Source: Rhizobium sp. P40RR-XXII
GTDB lineage: Bacteria; Pseudomonadota; Alphaproteobacteria; Rhizobiales; Rhizobiaceae
NCBI RefSeq assembly: GCF_012641405.1
Contig: NZ_JABAII010000027.1
Coordinates: 1 to 64,000, forward strand
Reading direction: 5' to 3'
Length of the DNA stretch: 64,000 bases
Shown here: positions 9,398 to 18,114 of the stretch, piece after piece
Numbering within the stretch: the stretch's first letter is position 1
Layout: every line of letters starts with the position of its first letter
Program-made: the position numbers and the translations under genes
Notes under the pieces: generated by a model
Told to the model about the DNA's origin: nothing
Seen by the model: the letters and a program-made list of their open reading frames with translations, nothing else
Database searches by the model: none

Positions 9398-10348
9398 TCA
9401 GCTTGATACCTTACGCCGCTCCATGACCGGGGCGACCATTCCCGGAATGTAGGAATCCGATACAAAAGACTTGCAATGTTGCTCGAACATCTCGATCAGC
9501 CGAGGCTTGCGGTTCTGCTTCAAGGTGAAGACCCCTATAACCATGGGCTTCTGGTTGCCGGAAATCGGCACCCGTACGACAGTACGACCATCCATGGCAA
9601 GCTGCGACCGAGGCCGGACATTGGCAATTGTATAGCCGTATCCATTCGCCACCATCGTGCGGATGACATCCTGGTAGGCGGAGCGCATGGCGATGGTCGG
9701 CTGCACGCCGGATTTTGCAAACAGGCCGAGGAAATATTCGCGGCTGATGGGTAGATCCAGCAAGATCAGCGGTGCGTCGGCCAATTCGTCCAGGCTGATG
9801 GAGGTGTAACGAGCGAAAGGATGCGATTCTCCGACAAGAATATGCGGCGGCAAAGTTGCAAGCGGCGCGAAGTCGAAATCGTCGGTGATGAGCAGATCGT
9901 AGCTGACAGCTACATCGATTTCAGCGCGGTGAAGCTTTTCGAGCAGTTCCTCGTGATCGCTAACGGTCTGGATTATGCGGGTTTCCGGGAATGCCGACGT
10001 GAAGGAATACGAAAGCTCCGGCATGATCATCGAAGCCAGCGTTACCATGCAACCAAGCGAGAGCTGGCCGCGGACCTTCTCGTTCACCTCGGAGGCGACG
10101 GTGTAGATATTTTCTGCCTGCTCGACCAGCTGCTTTGCCTCAGCCAACATGAGGCGGCCAGCCGGCGTCAGCGAAAGACCTTTTGCATGGTGGCGCACGA
10201 AGAGTTGCGTCTGCAGCTCGGTTTCCAGATGGGTAATGGCCGTCGAAATCGATGGTTGGGAAATATTCAGTCGCTCGGATGCGAGGGTGATACTTCCTGT
10301 CTCCGCAGTCGCAATGAAATATTCGATCTGGCGGAGCGTGTATCTCAT
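9398..10348 (-). CDS. LysR family transcriptional regulator
   Basis: A 316-residue DNA-binding regulator. The winged helix-turn-helix at residues 1-60 is classic (LRQIEYFIATAETGSITLAS then LNISQPSISTAI), followed by a linker helix and a periplasmic-binding-protein-like effector domain. It lies between the DUF1028 gene upstream and the GH3 gene downstream, all on the minus strand, so it may be co-transcribed with the metabolic genes rather than divergent from them, which is less usual for LysR genes. A likely target is the RidA/DUF1028/deacylase set. Confidence 0.92.
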   Translation of the reverse strand: MRYTLRQIEYFIATAETGSITLASERLNISQPSISTAITHLETELQTQLFVRHHAKGLSLTPAGRLMLAEAKQLVEQAENIYTVASEVNEKVRGQLSLGCMVTLASMIMPELSYSFTSAFPETRIIQTVSDHEELLEKLHRAEIDVAVSYDLLITDDFDFAPLATLPPHILVGESHPFARYTSISLDELADAPLILLDLPISREYFLGLFAKSGVQPTIAMRSAYQDVIRTMVANGYGYTIANVRPRSQLAMDGRTVVRVPISGNQKPMVIGVFTLKQNRKPRLIEMFEQHCKSFVSDSYIPGMVAPVMERRKVSS

Positions 10349-10398
10349 AGCCTCATAATATCTCTGCTAGCTGGAAGAACAAGCAGCGGGCGATCGCA

Positions 10399-11070
10399 TT
10401 ATTCATCGCCCGGCACCCCAAAGGATGGGGCGGCGTTGGGGTCGAGCGCCCGCTTAACGTAGTCTTCCATTTGCGGCTCATAAACCGCCCAAAGATCCTG
10501 GAGGGCCTCGATCGGCTGATCATGCCAGTCTACGCGGAGATCAACGATCGGCCAGGCAACGTTTCGGACAACCTTCAGTCCCGCCGAGCGAACGGGGCCA
10601 GCCTCGCCGCCTGCTTCAAGCCCAGCGGCAAGTGCCTTCAGCAGCCTAGAAGGAAGATCGCCAACGGATATCTCGAATGCGGCGACCATACGCTGCGCGA
10701 CATCGGTGCTAGCCAGAAGATTGCCGGCGGCGATGCAACCCTGACCCTTTGCCATCGCATGGATTCCGAGTGTACGCTCGCCGGAGTGACCGGCGACGTG
10801 TCCACGTGCATCGACGATTGCCAACTGCCGATAGTCGGCAAAGGGGGTCGATGCCACCAGCCGGCCAAGCGCTTCTTCCGCCGTTGCCCCCATTACCAGC
10901 ATCTCCAGGCCCGAAATGCCAAGGCTGGGATCCGTGATGTTCTGGCTGGCCACCACCCCCGCACCAGCTCTGGCATGCGAACAGCGCGCGGCGACTGCCG
11001 GAGAAGAGGAGGAGATGGCGATACCGAACATGCCGGTCTCTGCGCAGCGGGCGGCGATGGAAAAGGTCAT
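10399..11070 (-). CDS. DUF1028 family protein (Ntn-hydrolase-like)
   Basis: A 223-residue cytoplasmic protein of the DUF1028 family, whose members share the Ntn-hydrolase fold and have no settled reaction. The start TFSIAARCAETGMFGIAISS is the family hallmark, with repeated Ser/Ala-rich strands and QNITDPSLG, ATAEEALGRL and GHVAGHSGER further on. I use the ATG directly before TFSIAAR; longer upstream frames read an Arg-rich chance sequence. It begins 14 bases after the RidA gene, so the two are one operon. Family neighbours commonly include RidA and M20 peptidases, as here, suggesting hydrolysis of a modified amino acid or a reactive enamine intermediate (inference). Confidence 0.85.
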   Translation of the reverse strand: MTFSIAARCAETGMFGIAISSSSPAVAARCSHARAGAGVVASQNITDPSLGISGLEMLVMGATAEEALGRLVASTPFADYRQLAIVDARGHVAGHSGERTLGIHAMAKGQGCIAAGNLLASTDVAQRMVAAFEISVGDLPSRLLKALAAGLEAGGEAGPVRSAGLKVVRNVAWPIVDLRVDWHDQPIEALQDLWAVYEPQMEDYVKRALDPNAAPSFGVPGDE

Positions 11071-11084
11071 GGGATCAGGGCACC

Positions 11085-11498
11085 TTATTCGGGAATGACC
11101 GCGATGGCGTCGACTTCCACCAGCCATTCGGGCCGGGCAAGCGCGGAGACGACGATACCCGTAGAGACCGGGAAGACGCCCTTCAGCCATTTGCCGACGA
11201 CGCGGTACACAGCCTCGCGATAGCGTGGATCGACGATGTAGATCGTGATCTTGCAGACGTGATCAAGGGACGAGCCGGCCTCGTCAAGAAGCATCTTTAT
11301 GTTGGCCATGGCCTGTTCGGTTTGGCCGGCGACATCGCCGATGGCAACGCTGGCGGAGGTGTCGAGGTCCTGGCCGATCTGACCGCGTACGAACACCATC
11401 GTGCCTTTGGCAACGACAGTCTGGCAGAGGTCGTTGTCCAGCGCCTGTTCCGGATAGGTGTCCTTGGTATTGAACTTACGGATGCGGGTATGGGCCAT
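11085..11498 (-). CDS. RidA family protein (YjgF/UK114)
   Basis: A 137-residue member of the RidA superfamily, trimeric proteins that hydrolyse reactive enamine/imine intermediates of amino-acid metabolism. Family features are VFVRGQIGQD near residue 40, the central block DVAGQTEQAMANIKMLLDEA, KITIYIVDPRY, and the C-terminal strand RPEWLVEVDAIAVI. The position where RidA proper has its catalytic Arg (IYL.D...R) reads YIVDPRYREAVYRV, so it is more likely a subgroup member than true RidA. It overlaps nothing and is followed closely by DUF1028. Confidence 0.88.
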   Translation of the reverse strand: MAHTRIRKFNTKDTYPEQALDNDLCQTVVAKGTMVFVRGQIGQDLDTSASVAIGDVAGQTEQAMANIKMLLDEAGSSLDHVCKITIYIVDPRYREAVYRVVGKWLKGVFPVSTGIVVSALARPEWLVEVDAIAVIPE

Positions 11499-11548
11499 GT
11501 CGAATTCCTTGGATCGGGAGATGCGTATCGATGGTGCTGGGGCTGGCC

Positions 11549-12814
11549 TCAGCCGACCTTCTGGCTCGAAGGCCGGTATTCGTTGTACTTGCGCTGTGTC
11601 CAGATACGGTCGGCAAGATGTTTCGCGTCATGCCAGACGCCCCAGATGAAGCTCGATCCGCGGCGCGACTGCCAAGGCAGGCCGAGAAAGTATATGCCGC
11701 GCTCAGCCGATACACCACGCTGGTGTTTCGGACGGCCACGCTCGTCGAAGACATCCAGTTTCAGCCAGCTGTAGTCAGAGAAGAAGCCGGTTGCCCAGAT
11801 GATCGTCGTGATGCCGGCTTGAGCCAGGTCGAGATTAAGGATCGGGTTCGCGACGCAATCCGGCTGCGGCTCGATACGGCGCGCTTCCGGATCTTCCGGC
11901 AGGTCGATGCCGTTTCTTGCCGCGTAGGCATCCGCCTCGTCAAGCAGCGCCATATAGTTGGCATCGCCACGATCCAGATTCATGGCGAGATCGTCGGAGA
12001 AGCTGAGGTTCGTTCCATCGAAGCTCGTTGTACGGCCGAGCAGGACCATGCCCTTTCCGGCGAGACGGCGGAAGTCGATCGTATAGCCGCCTCGCGCACC
12101 GCTGACGGCGATCGTCACATGCTCGGTGCCCGGACCGGGTGCTTCCATGTCCCACTTTCCGAGAACCCCGAGCCACCAGCAGAAATCACGGCCGCGGTAG
12201 GCGCGCGGCGGTCGGTCATGCGGGCCGACGGAAAGGTAGACCTTGCGGCCGGACAGCATGAGCTCCTCGGCAATCTGGGTTCCCGAAGAACCGGCGCCGA
12301 TGACGAGTACCGCTCCTTCGACCAGTTGGCCGGGATTGCGATACTTGGTCGAATGCATCTGGGTGATGCCGGGTGCATTGGCGATCAAGTCGGGAACGAC
12401 GGGCACTTGGAAAGCGCCCGTTGCTGCCACAACGTTTTGTGCATCGATCACGCCTCGTGAGGTTTCGACGCGGAAGCCGGGGCGCCCGACATGCCTCTCG
12501 ACGCTTCTGACCTCTACGCCGCAGCGGATAGGGGCATCGATCTGCCTGGCATAGGCCTCGAAATAGTCGGCAACGGCGTCCTTTGCCGGAAAGCTGTCCG
12601 GATCGAGATCAGGAAATTCCATGCCGGGGAAACGATCGTGCCAGGCGGGGCCGTTGGCAACCAGCGAGTCCCACCGCTCCGAGCGCCAGCGCTCGGCGAT
12701 ACGGCTACGCTCGAGCACGAGGTGGGACACACCAGCCTTGCCCAGGTGCTCACTCATTGCAACGCCGGCCTGGCCAGCACCAACAACGAGAGTGTCCACG
12801 GTTTCAACTGACAT
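11549..12814 (-). CDS. flavin-containing monooxygenase (CzcO-like)
   Basis: A 421-residue FAD/NADPH oxidoreductase. It has two dinucleotide-binding motifs: VVGAGQAGVAMSEHL at residues 9-23 for FAD and VLVIGAGSSGTQIAEEL near residue 170 for NADPH. The linking segment AATGAFQVPVVPDL matches the ATG-type motif of class B flavin monooxygenases. Such enzymes oxygenate soft nucleophiles (N or S) or carry out Baeyer-Villiger reactions. It is the first gene of the minus-strand group that continues with RidA and DUF1028 (51-base gap), so its product may need the RidA protein. The substrate is unknown. Confidence 0.87.
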   Translation of the reverse strand: MSVETVDTLVVGAGQAGVAMSEHLGKAGVSHLVLERSRIAERWRSERWDSLVANGPAWHDRFPGMEFPDLDPDSFPAKDAVADYFEAYARQIDAPIRCGVEVRSVERHVGRPGFRVETSRGVIDAQNVVAATGAFQVPVVPDLIANAPGITQMHSTKYRNPGQLVEGAVLVIGAGSSGTQIAEELMLSGRKVYLSVGPHDRPPRAYRGRDFCWWLGVLGKWDMEAPGPGTEHVTIAVSGARGGYTIDFRRLAGKGMVLLGRTTSFDGTNLSFSDDLAMNLDRGDANYMALLDEADAYAARNGIDLPEDPEARRIEPQPDCVANPILNLDLAQAGITTIIWATGFFSDYSWLKLDVFDERGRPKHQRGVSAERGIYFLGLPWQSRRGSSFIWGVWHDAKHLADRIWTQRKYNEYRPSSQKVG

Positions 12815-12933
12815 CGCTTGCGTCCTTTTCCCTTCGGGCTGCGTCCGGATTATGACATCCGGTGTAGTGCACTGCCCCGCTAGGGAAAATTACGTTTTTA
12901 GTTTGCGTTGATTAGGCTGTCGCTAAGCTGGTC

Positions 12934-13203
12934 ACAGGATGTTCGGCCAAGAGCGCGCCATCTATGATCAAGGCGGCAGTGGCCTCGCAGGGATTGGCCT
13001 TAGTTCGAGACATCTATGCCGAGGAAGCCATCAACTCGGGGCTCGTAAGAATCCCCATAGCGGCATCACTGGGCACTCCTCTTTCCTATTATTTTGTTAC
13101 ACAGATGCAGCACGCGCAAAAGCCGCGAATCCAAGCATTTAGAAACTGGCTGCTCAGTGAAATAGCGAGCAGGCCAGCGCTAGTTCAGATCGAACCAATT
13201 TAG
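12934..13203 (+). pseudogene. LysR-type regulator remnant (C-terminal fragment)
   Basis: An open frame whose sequence matches the end of the effector domain of GcvA-like LysR regulators: AAVASQGLALVRDIYAEE, a strand SYYFVTQ, then the closing helix RIQAFRNWLLSEIASR. The DNA-binding domain and most of the effector domain are missing upstream, where only about 130 bases separate it from the monooxygenase start. An ATG at 12964 exists, but an independent 79-residue protein is unlikely. I read it as a decayed gene. Confidence 0.65.
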
Positions 13204-13561
13204 CCCGAAACGACACAAGTGTGGCAGCCCTGCAATGATGGCGGACTCTACTAGTCTAGGTGACCGACTCATAAGATCGCAACCAGATACGAATTGACGC
13301 TGATGCCATTCTTGGCTCCAGCCTTCCTGGCGAACCGGCCCACGTTTTGCAGCAGAAATCGACGTACTTCGACACACCCAGTCGACAGCTCTTCGATCGC
13401 GGCCTTAGGCTTCGCGTCCGCCAAACAGGAGAAAGCCGCGTTCCATAGCGGAAAGAGGGACGCGGATGGGGTGCCGCAAAGTAGCAGGTGGCTCGAGAGC
13501 ATGCAGCTTAGGCAGGCCACATGAGCTCTCTGGGAAAGGCGTTAGGTCTGCAAAACTAAGA
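13204..13561. other. intergenic region, nothing recognised
   Basis: About 358 bases between the LysR remnant and the end of the phospholipase D-like gene. Short open frames on both strands lack motifs and ribosome sites. I see no repeat, RNA gene or clear hairpin. Confidence 0.5.
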
Positions 13562-15271
13562 TCAAGCTGCCGGGTTCGTCCAGTAAGCGATCTCGGCGGC
13601 TTTCGATTTCAGTTCGATCTTGAGCCACTGGTCGCTTGTGTCGAGATAGCTCCACGGATCCTTCTTCTCCGCTTGCATCTCACGGATATAGGACCGGTAG
13701 CGGTAGTGTTGATAAACCGACATGATGAAGGTCGCATAGCGATGGGCCAGGGGCTTGTGACCCCGGACAATGAGATAGTTCTCATCGTTCTGCTTGCTGG
13801 CATTGTTGGAGAAGTTGTGCGAGCCCGTCACGAGGATCGGATTCGTGCTGAGACCGTCGATCAGCAGGACCTTGGCGTGCACGATGGCGTGGCCGACCGA
13901 GGCGAGGAAGGTTTTTCGTGTTACTTCGCCAATCCACGGGCCGATCCCTTCTTCGCCCTGCGGTTGGACGATGGAATAATGATCGGGTTTGAAGCTGTGA
14001 TCGCTTGAAACCAAGTCGACGGTGAGGACATTGCCATTGGCTTCATCCTCTGCCTTGGGAAGGCTGCTCACCACGCCCTTGACATACATGCCCTTCTCAT
14101 TGGCGCGCTTCGCGCACAGGTCCTGCAGCCCATCATTGCCGGGCGTGAACATCAGGAAGTGAATCGACGACTTCGCGCCATTGATCAGATCGGCGAGTGC
14201 TTGCATGTCGCCCCGGTCGGTGGTCGGGGTAAATCTGACCGTGACATCGACCCCCTGCACCTTAAGATTCGTCGGCTTATCGTTGGATGCCTTGAGCCCG
14301 GGTGTGAAATCAGCCGGCTGGGTTGTCGGCGGTGAAGCTTTCGCCAAACGGTCCCATTGGTCTTGGTAGATCTTCGCCAGGCCAGCGTCGGCCACCAGCA
14401 GGCCATTGTTGATCTGGGTGCATAGACCGGTCGTCGCCCAATTGGTGCTTCCGGTCCACACAGCCTGGGGCCCCGCGGCATCCGCGCGGACCATGAACTT
14501 GTTGTGTCCCAGACCCTTGCTACCCAGCAGCCGGTCGATCGTCGGAAAACCATGGTCGTTGAGATTGTCCCGGGCGCTTTTGTTGCCGTCCGGCGTCGCC
14601 GAACCGTTGGCCAGGATCAGTTTCATCTGGTTCGAGAGCACGATGATCGCCTCTTCCAGCAGGTCATCATCGAGTTCATAGAGGGCCGCGAAGAGCGTAT
14701 TTCCGGAAGTCTTGACATCGGCCAGAATGCCGAATAGCTCCGCACCCAAGTCACCTTGCAGAAACTTGCGGAACTCGTCGGCACCGCCCTTTTTCCTGAG
14801 TTTATCCTTGACCGCTTTCGCGGAGAGATGGTTGTCTCGCATATACCGCGCAAAAAACTGCGACAGGACGAGTCCCCGATTGAAATAGCATGAGAACCCC
14901 TTACCAGCGTCGGCGGTCAATGACAGCCATCCGGTCCAAGAACTCGCTGGGCCGCCTGTAAAACCGTCGTTTCCATCAGCGATCATCGCTGTGATGCGGT
15001 ACTGGACCTGGCTTCCAACGTCGACGGCATGATCGGTCCAGTTGAACCTCTGGAACGGCCAAACGTTGGACGGCTTGTGATCACCCGACTTCGGCCTGTC
15101 TTTTTCGAAGCCGACACGGTTTTCAACGATTTCCGTGACCGTCGCACCGCCGGCTTTCCGCTTTCGTTCAAGCTGGAAACCCCAACATCCCGGAATAAAA
15201 TCACTTGGCGCCCACGCGACGAACGCATCGTCGGAATTGGTGTACGCCGAAAGACTGATCTTGATCGCCAT
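13562..15271 (-). CDS. phospholipase D-like domain protein
   Basis: A 569-residue protein with two HKD-type half-sites. The first is HNK at residues 256-258 followed by GSTNWA; its Asp sits one position later than the standard HxKxxxxD spacing. The second is HAKVLLID at 465-472 followed by GSHNFS, a standard motif. The N-terminal 200 residues contain Trp-rich beta strands (WAPSDFIPGCWGFQLERK) that could form a beta-sandwich, a layout of bacterial PLD proteins acting on phospholipids or nucleic acids. No signal peptide. I use the ATG at 15271 because GGAAGGCGAC sits directly upstream; longer frames lack a site. It lies hard against the broken end of imuB, suggesting it arrived with the event that truncated that gene (inference). 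Confidence 0.8.
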   Translation of the reverse strand: MAIKISLSAYTNSDDAFVAWAPSDFIPGCWGFQLERKRKAGGATVTEIVENRVGFEKDRPKSGDHKPSNVWPFQRFNWTDHAVDVGSQVQYRITAMIADGNDGFTGGPASSWTGWLSLTADAGKGFSCYFNRGLVLSQFFARYMRDNHLSAKAVKDKLRKKGGADEFRKFLQGDLGAELFGILADVKTSGNTLFAALYELDDDLLEEAIIVLSNQMKLILANGSATPDGNKSARDNLNDHGFPTIDRLLGSKGLGHNKFMVRADAAGPQAVWTGSTNWATTGLCTQINNGLLVADAGLAKIYQDQWDRLAKASPPTTQPADFTPGLKASNDKPTNLKVQGVDVTVRFTPTTDRGDMQALADLINGAKSSIHFLMFTPGNDGLQDLCAKRANEKGMYVKGVVSSLPKAEDEANGNVLTVDLVSSDHSFKPDHYSIVQPQGEEGIGPWIGEVTRKTFLASVGHAIVHAKVLLIDGLSTNPILVTGSHNFSNNASKQNDENYLIVRGHKPLAHRYATFIMSVYQHYRYRSYIREMQAEKKDPWSYLDTSDQWLKIELKSKAAEIAYWTNPAA

Positions 15272-15469
15272 GTCGCCTTCCGCTTGTGCAGCGTAAGCGC
15301 GAACAATAGCACAGTACTTCTGCCCGTAAATGACAGTTGTCGGATCGCGGTGGCTGTGTGCGGGCGAGCCGCAGGCTCGAACAAAGCACGGAGCTGTTTC
15401 CGTGTCGATCATCTGCCCCGCCCCATCAATGCCGGCGGAGCCGGTGGGATGTCAGCTTCCATCCGTTGT

Positions 15470-15897
15470 GTGGTCCGGGCACTCGCGCTGCTAGACCGCG
15501 TCCTAGAAAGCGGTGGACGAGGCCGGAGAGCATCAGATCCTCGCCGCCCTGCAGATGATCGGCTCCTTCGGTATCCATCACGATGCCGTCCGGAGGATCC
15601 ATGGCGACAATGGGGGAGTATTGCGACAAGGCCCACAATGTCAGCCGTTCGAGCGTGACGAGGTCGGCCGTCGGATCGGCATCAATCATCGTTAGCCCCT
15701 GGACCAGCGCCTGCGCCTTGGCGGCCGGCATGCCGACACGAAGGCCGAGTTTGAGCGCTGCCCGATCGGTCGCCGCAACCCATCGCTTCGAGCCGCTCCT
15801 GACGATCACCACCAGCGGCAGGGCAGAGCGAAGGATCGGCGCGCCTGATCCGGTCGGTCGGCAGTGTCGGAAGAAAGGCAGATACGACCCTCGCCAT
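15470..15897 (-). pseudogene. imuB: imuB remnant, truncated and frameshifted (Y-family polymerase-like)
   Basis: ImuB is the Y-family polymerase-like adaptor of the ImuA-ImuB-DnaE2 translesion mutasome. The start ARVVSAFLPTLPTDRIRRAD, from an ATG at 15897, is typical, but the frame then changes between about 15845 and 15815. The continuing frame reads LPLVVIVRSGSKRWVAATDR, LGLRVGMPAAKAQALV, YSPIVAMDPPDGIVMDTEGA and HRFLGRGLAARV, all ImuB-like. Homology stops near 15470, about 140 residues in, of the roughly 500 expected. Both the frameshift and the truncation make it non-functional. No dnaE2 follows. Confidence 0.8.
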
Positions 15898-16569
15898 CGC
15901 ATGCTCCGATAATGAATTCTTCTCCCTCACCCGCATCAGCTCTGCCAGCCATCGCGCTCGCCCGACACCCGAAACGGGAAGCGGTTCGGAGGGCAGTACC
16001 GAGATCCGCCAGCGGGTTGCCGCGGCCGTCGGCATGCCGAAATCGGAGGCTTCCGTCTGGCGCTGCCAGCGGCGGATCACCAGCCCCAATGTGCCGGACT
16101 TTTCCGCCGCAAGCTGCAGCCGGCGCGATGCCGTCATCGGCAGGCGCACCAGTTCAGCAACGACGGCGCCGAGACCGCCATAGCGCAAGGCCTCTTCGAA
16201 GCTTGCCAGCACCGTCTCTTCCTTGTCGCACTCGACGAAGATGACGCGGTCTGGGTGAAGCCCGGCCTGGGCGAGTGCCGGAAAGAACAGATCGAAGCGC
16301 GTCAGGCACCACACCACTTTGCCGGTCATTCGCGCCGCGATCCCGCCGATGAAGAGGGCCGCGGCTGCCCCGTCGATCGCGCCGTTCCCGCCGCCGGCCA
16401 CTTCTTGCAGCGCACCAAAGGCCAAGCCACCTCCCGGCAACTGCGCATCGATCTCACTGACCCCGAACGGCAGGACATTGCGATGGCGCAGGCCGCTACG
16501 TTCCAGGCTGGCGATCTTCTCGCGCAACTCGTCGAGAACGGCATTCGAAGTGGCGACTGATGTGGTCAT
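15806..16569 (-). pseudogene. imuA: imuA, frameshifted near its 3' end (SOS mutagenesis protein)
   Basis: ImuA is a RecA-like accessory protein of error-prone repair. The first 210 residues are typical: LPGGGLAFGALQEVAG near residue 46, a hydrophobic strand VVWCLTRFDLF, and RWLAELMRVR near the end. After about 15935 the expected ending lies in a different frame (EGEEFIIGACDGEGRICLSS, stopping at 15806), so a one- or two-base change has broken the gene. In its own frame translation runs on into imuB sequence as a 295-residue fusion ending at 15682. An intact LexA box sits 46 bases upstream of the ATG. Confidence 0.75.
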
Positions 16570-16614
16570 AATCTCCTTGCGGCAACCCGTTTTTGACTTG
16601 AGAAAAGTCGGTAT

Positions 16615-16629
16615 GTTCTTTATTTGTTC
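16615..16629 (-). promoter_or_regulatory. LexA (SOS) box upstream of imuA
   Basis: Exact direct repeat GTTC-N7-GTTC (spacer TTTATTT), the known alphaproteobacterial LexA site, 46 bases upstream of the imuA start. Known imuA-imuB-dnaE2 operons are LexA-controlled, so position and gene agree. Confidence 0.88.
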
Positions 16630-16805
16630 TCAAAGCCAAAACGAGTCAATGCGCAGCAGGCGCGCTCAAGTTGAGCGGCACGCTGGCCTGACGGATTCCC
16701 TGAACGGATTCAATCCGATGGCCGAATTAGGAATTTTTTCACACGGCGTGGCTGGAGCCTCGGAACGAACTAGATCCCGGCGTCGGAGCGTGTGATTGAC
16801 TCCGC

Positions 16806-17885
16806 TCAGTAAACTTGCACGCCGCGCCGCTCCAACTCTTCGAAGGTATCATCGATGGCCGGGCTCTGGGGAAAGCGGCCCGCCTCTCTAAGCGACGGTA
16901 GATCGAGCAATGCATCGACATGTTCGGACGGCACGTTGATGCTGACCCGCTCGAGCTTCCTGAGCGGAACGAGGGCGCGAATATCGACCTTGTCGATCAT
17001 GGAGTTGACCGAAAAGCTTTTCAGGTTGGGGCAGAAACGGAGTCCCGATATGTCCTTGATATCGAACACGTCCTCCTCGCCACCCCAGAAATACCACGCA
17101 TAGGGATAGATCGCCCCGCTGCCGTCGAATTCGATCCTTTCAACGGCTGCGAGGTTTTCGTCGGTCAGCGGATAGCGGACGAGATAGTCCAGCGCTTCGG
17201 GAATGAGCTCGTAGCCATCCCGCTCCAGGTCGACCGTCCGCCCCAGGACATGGCTGGCAAGCTGTTGCGGCGTGCCGAGATCGAGCGCCTTGGCGAAGAG
17301 AAGCGACGACATGACCGCCAGCTTCAGGTTCGGGTCTGAAAACGGAGCTCCGGGAGCGCCGCTTCCAGTGGGGTAAGGCGGAGCGCTCGGCTCCGCATAT
17401 TCCGCCTTTGGATTGAAAATGGCGATGCCGGAGACCTTGTCGAACGTGATGCGGGCGGACAGAATGCTCTCGAGCAGCTGCTTCGTTCCGAATCGTGCGC
17501 CGCCACTCGTCGCGCTTTCGTCTCCGATTTCCATATCCGGCACTGTCGCGCGGAGATCGGCAAGCGATATGCCCATCGGGATGCCGGCGATGGTATGCAT
17601 GAAGCGGGAATTGAAATCGATCCTGCCGATCAGCCCTTTTCGATCGATCCGCACGACAACGCCATGCGTGTTTTCGAGGATGTCGATCACGCCGCCCTTA
17701 TGCGGCGCCGGCGTGCGCCAGGCAGAGCCCATTGCCTTCTCGACTGCCGACATCGGCATGCCGGGCCGGAGCGTGGCAAGCGCTGAGGCATCGACCGGTT
17801 CGTTCGACGCCGCCATGCCTTCACCTCCTGTTACGACGGACAGGGCCAGAACAGCCGTGCCGATCAGGAATTCCCGTTTTCTCAT
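16806..17885 (-). CDS. exported protein of unknown function (possibly DUF6892-like)
   Basis: A 360-residue protein with an N-terminal export signal: KREFLIG followed by a hydrophobic run ending GMAAS, somewhat Tat-like. The first mature block (about residues 30-130) has LRPGMPMSAVEKAMGSAWR and beta strands, possibly a small BamE/SmpA-like or lipocalin-like fold. The second block starts DPNLKLAVMSSLLFAKAL (about residue 190) and ends with leucine-rich strands (CPNLKSFSV, LVPLRKLERVSI), recalling the DUF6892 type; that link is from memory and unchecked. I chose the ATG at 17885 because the signal peptide begins there. It diverges from the next gene; both share the theme of a short helix, then ENxxG-type strands. 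Confidence 0.7.
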   Translation of the reverse strand: MRKREFLIGTAVLALSVVTGGEGMAASNEPVDASALATLRPGMPMSAVEKAMGSAWRTPAPHKGGVIDILENTHGVVVRIDRKGLIGRIDFNSRFMHTIAGIPMGISLADLRATVPDMEIGDESATSGGARFGTKQLLESILSARITFDKVSGIAIFNPKAEYAEPSAPPYPTGSGAPGAPFSDPNLKLAVMSSLLFAKALDLGTPQQLASHVLGRTVDLERDGYELIPEALDYLVRYPLTDENLAAVERIEFDGSGAIYPYAWYFWGGEEDVFDIKDISGLRFCPNLKSFSVNSMIDKVDIRALVPLRKLERVSINVPSEHVDALLDLPSLREAGRFPQSPAIDDTFEELERRGVQVY

Positions 17886-18114
17886 GGGCTTCGCCTCCAG
17901 CCGGACAGACACTACTTGTGCTTGAAGTTTATTACTGGCTCTTCCGGCTTTTTGAAAGCAGTGCAGCCTCGCGTGATTGGATGACGCGAAGACGTTCCGC
18001 GCTCGTGGTTCGCTGGCCGCGCTGCTGTCATTCCACAATGAGCAGCCTCGTCATGAGTTGATCTTCGGACATTCCTCCCGGTATACGTGCCGGCGTAGCA
18101 AATCTGGAGAGCGT

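Noticed and set aside
15864..16244. Plus-strand frame over the imuAB junction
   Set aside because: Pro/Arg/Ser-rich shadow; the minus strand has recognisable ImuA and ImuB sequence.
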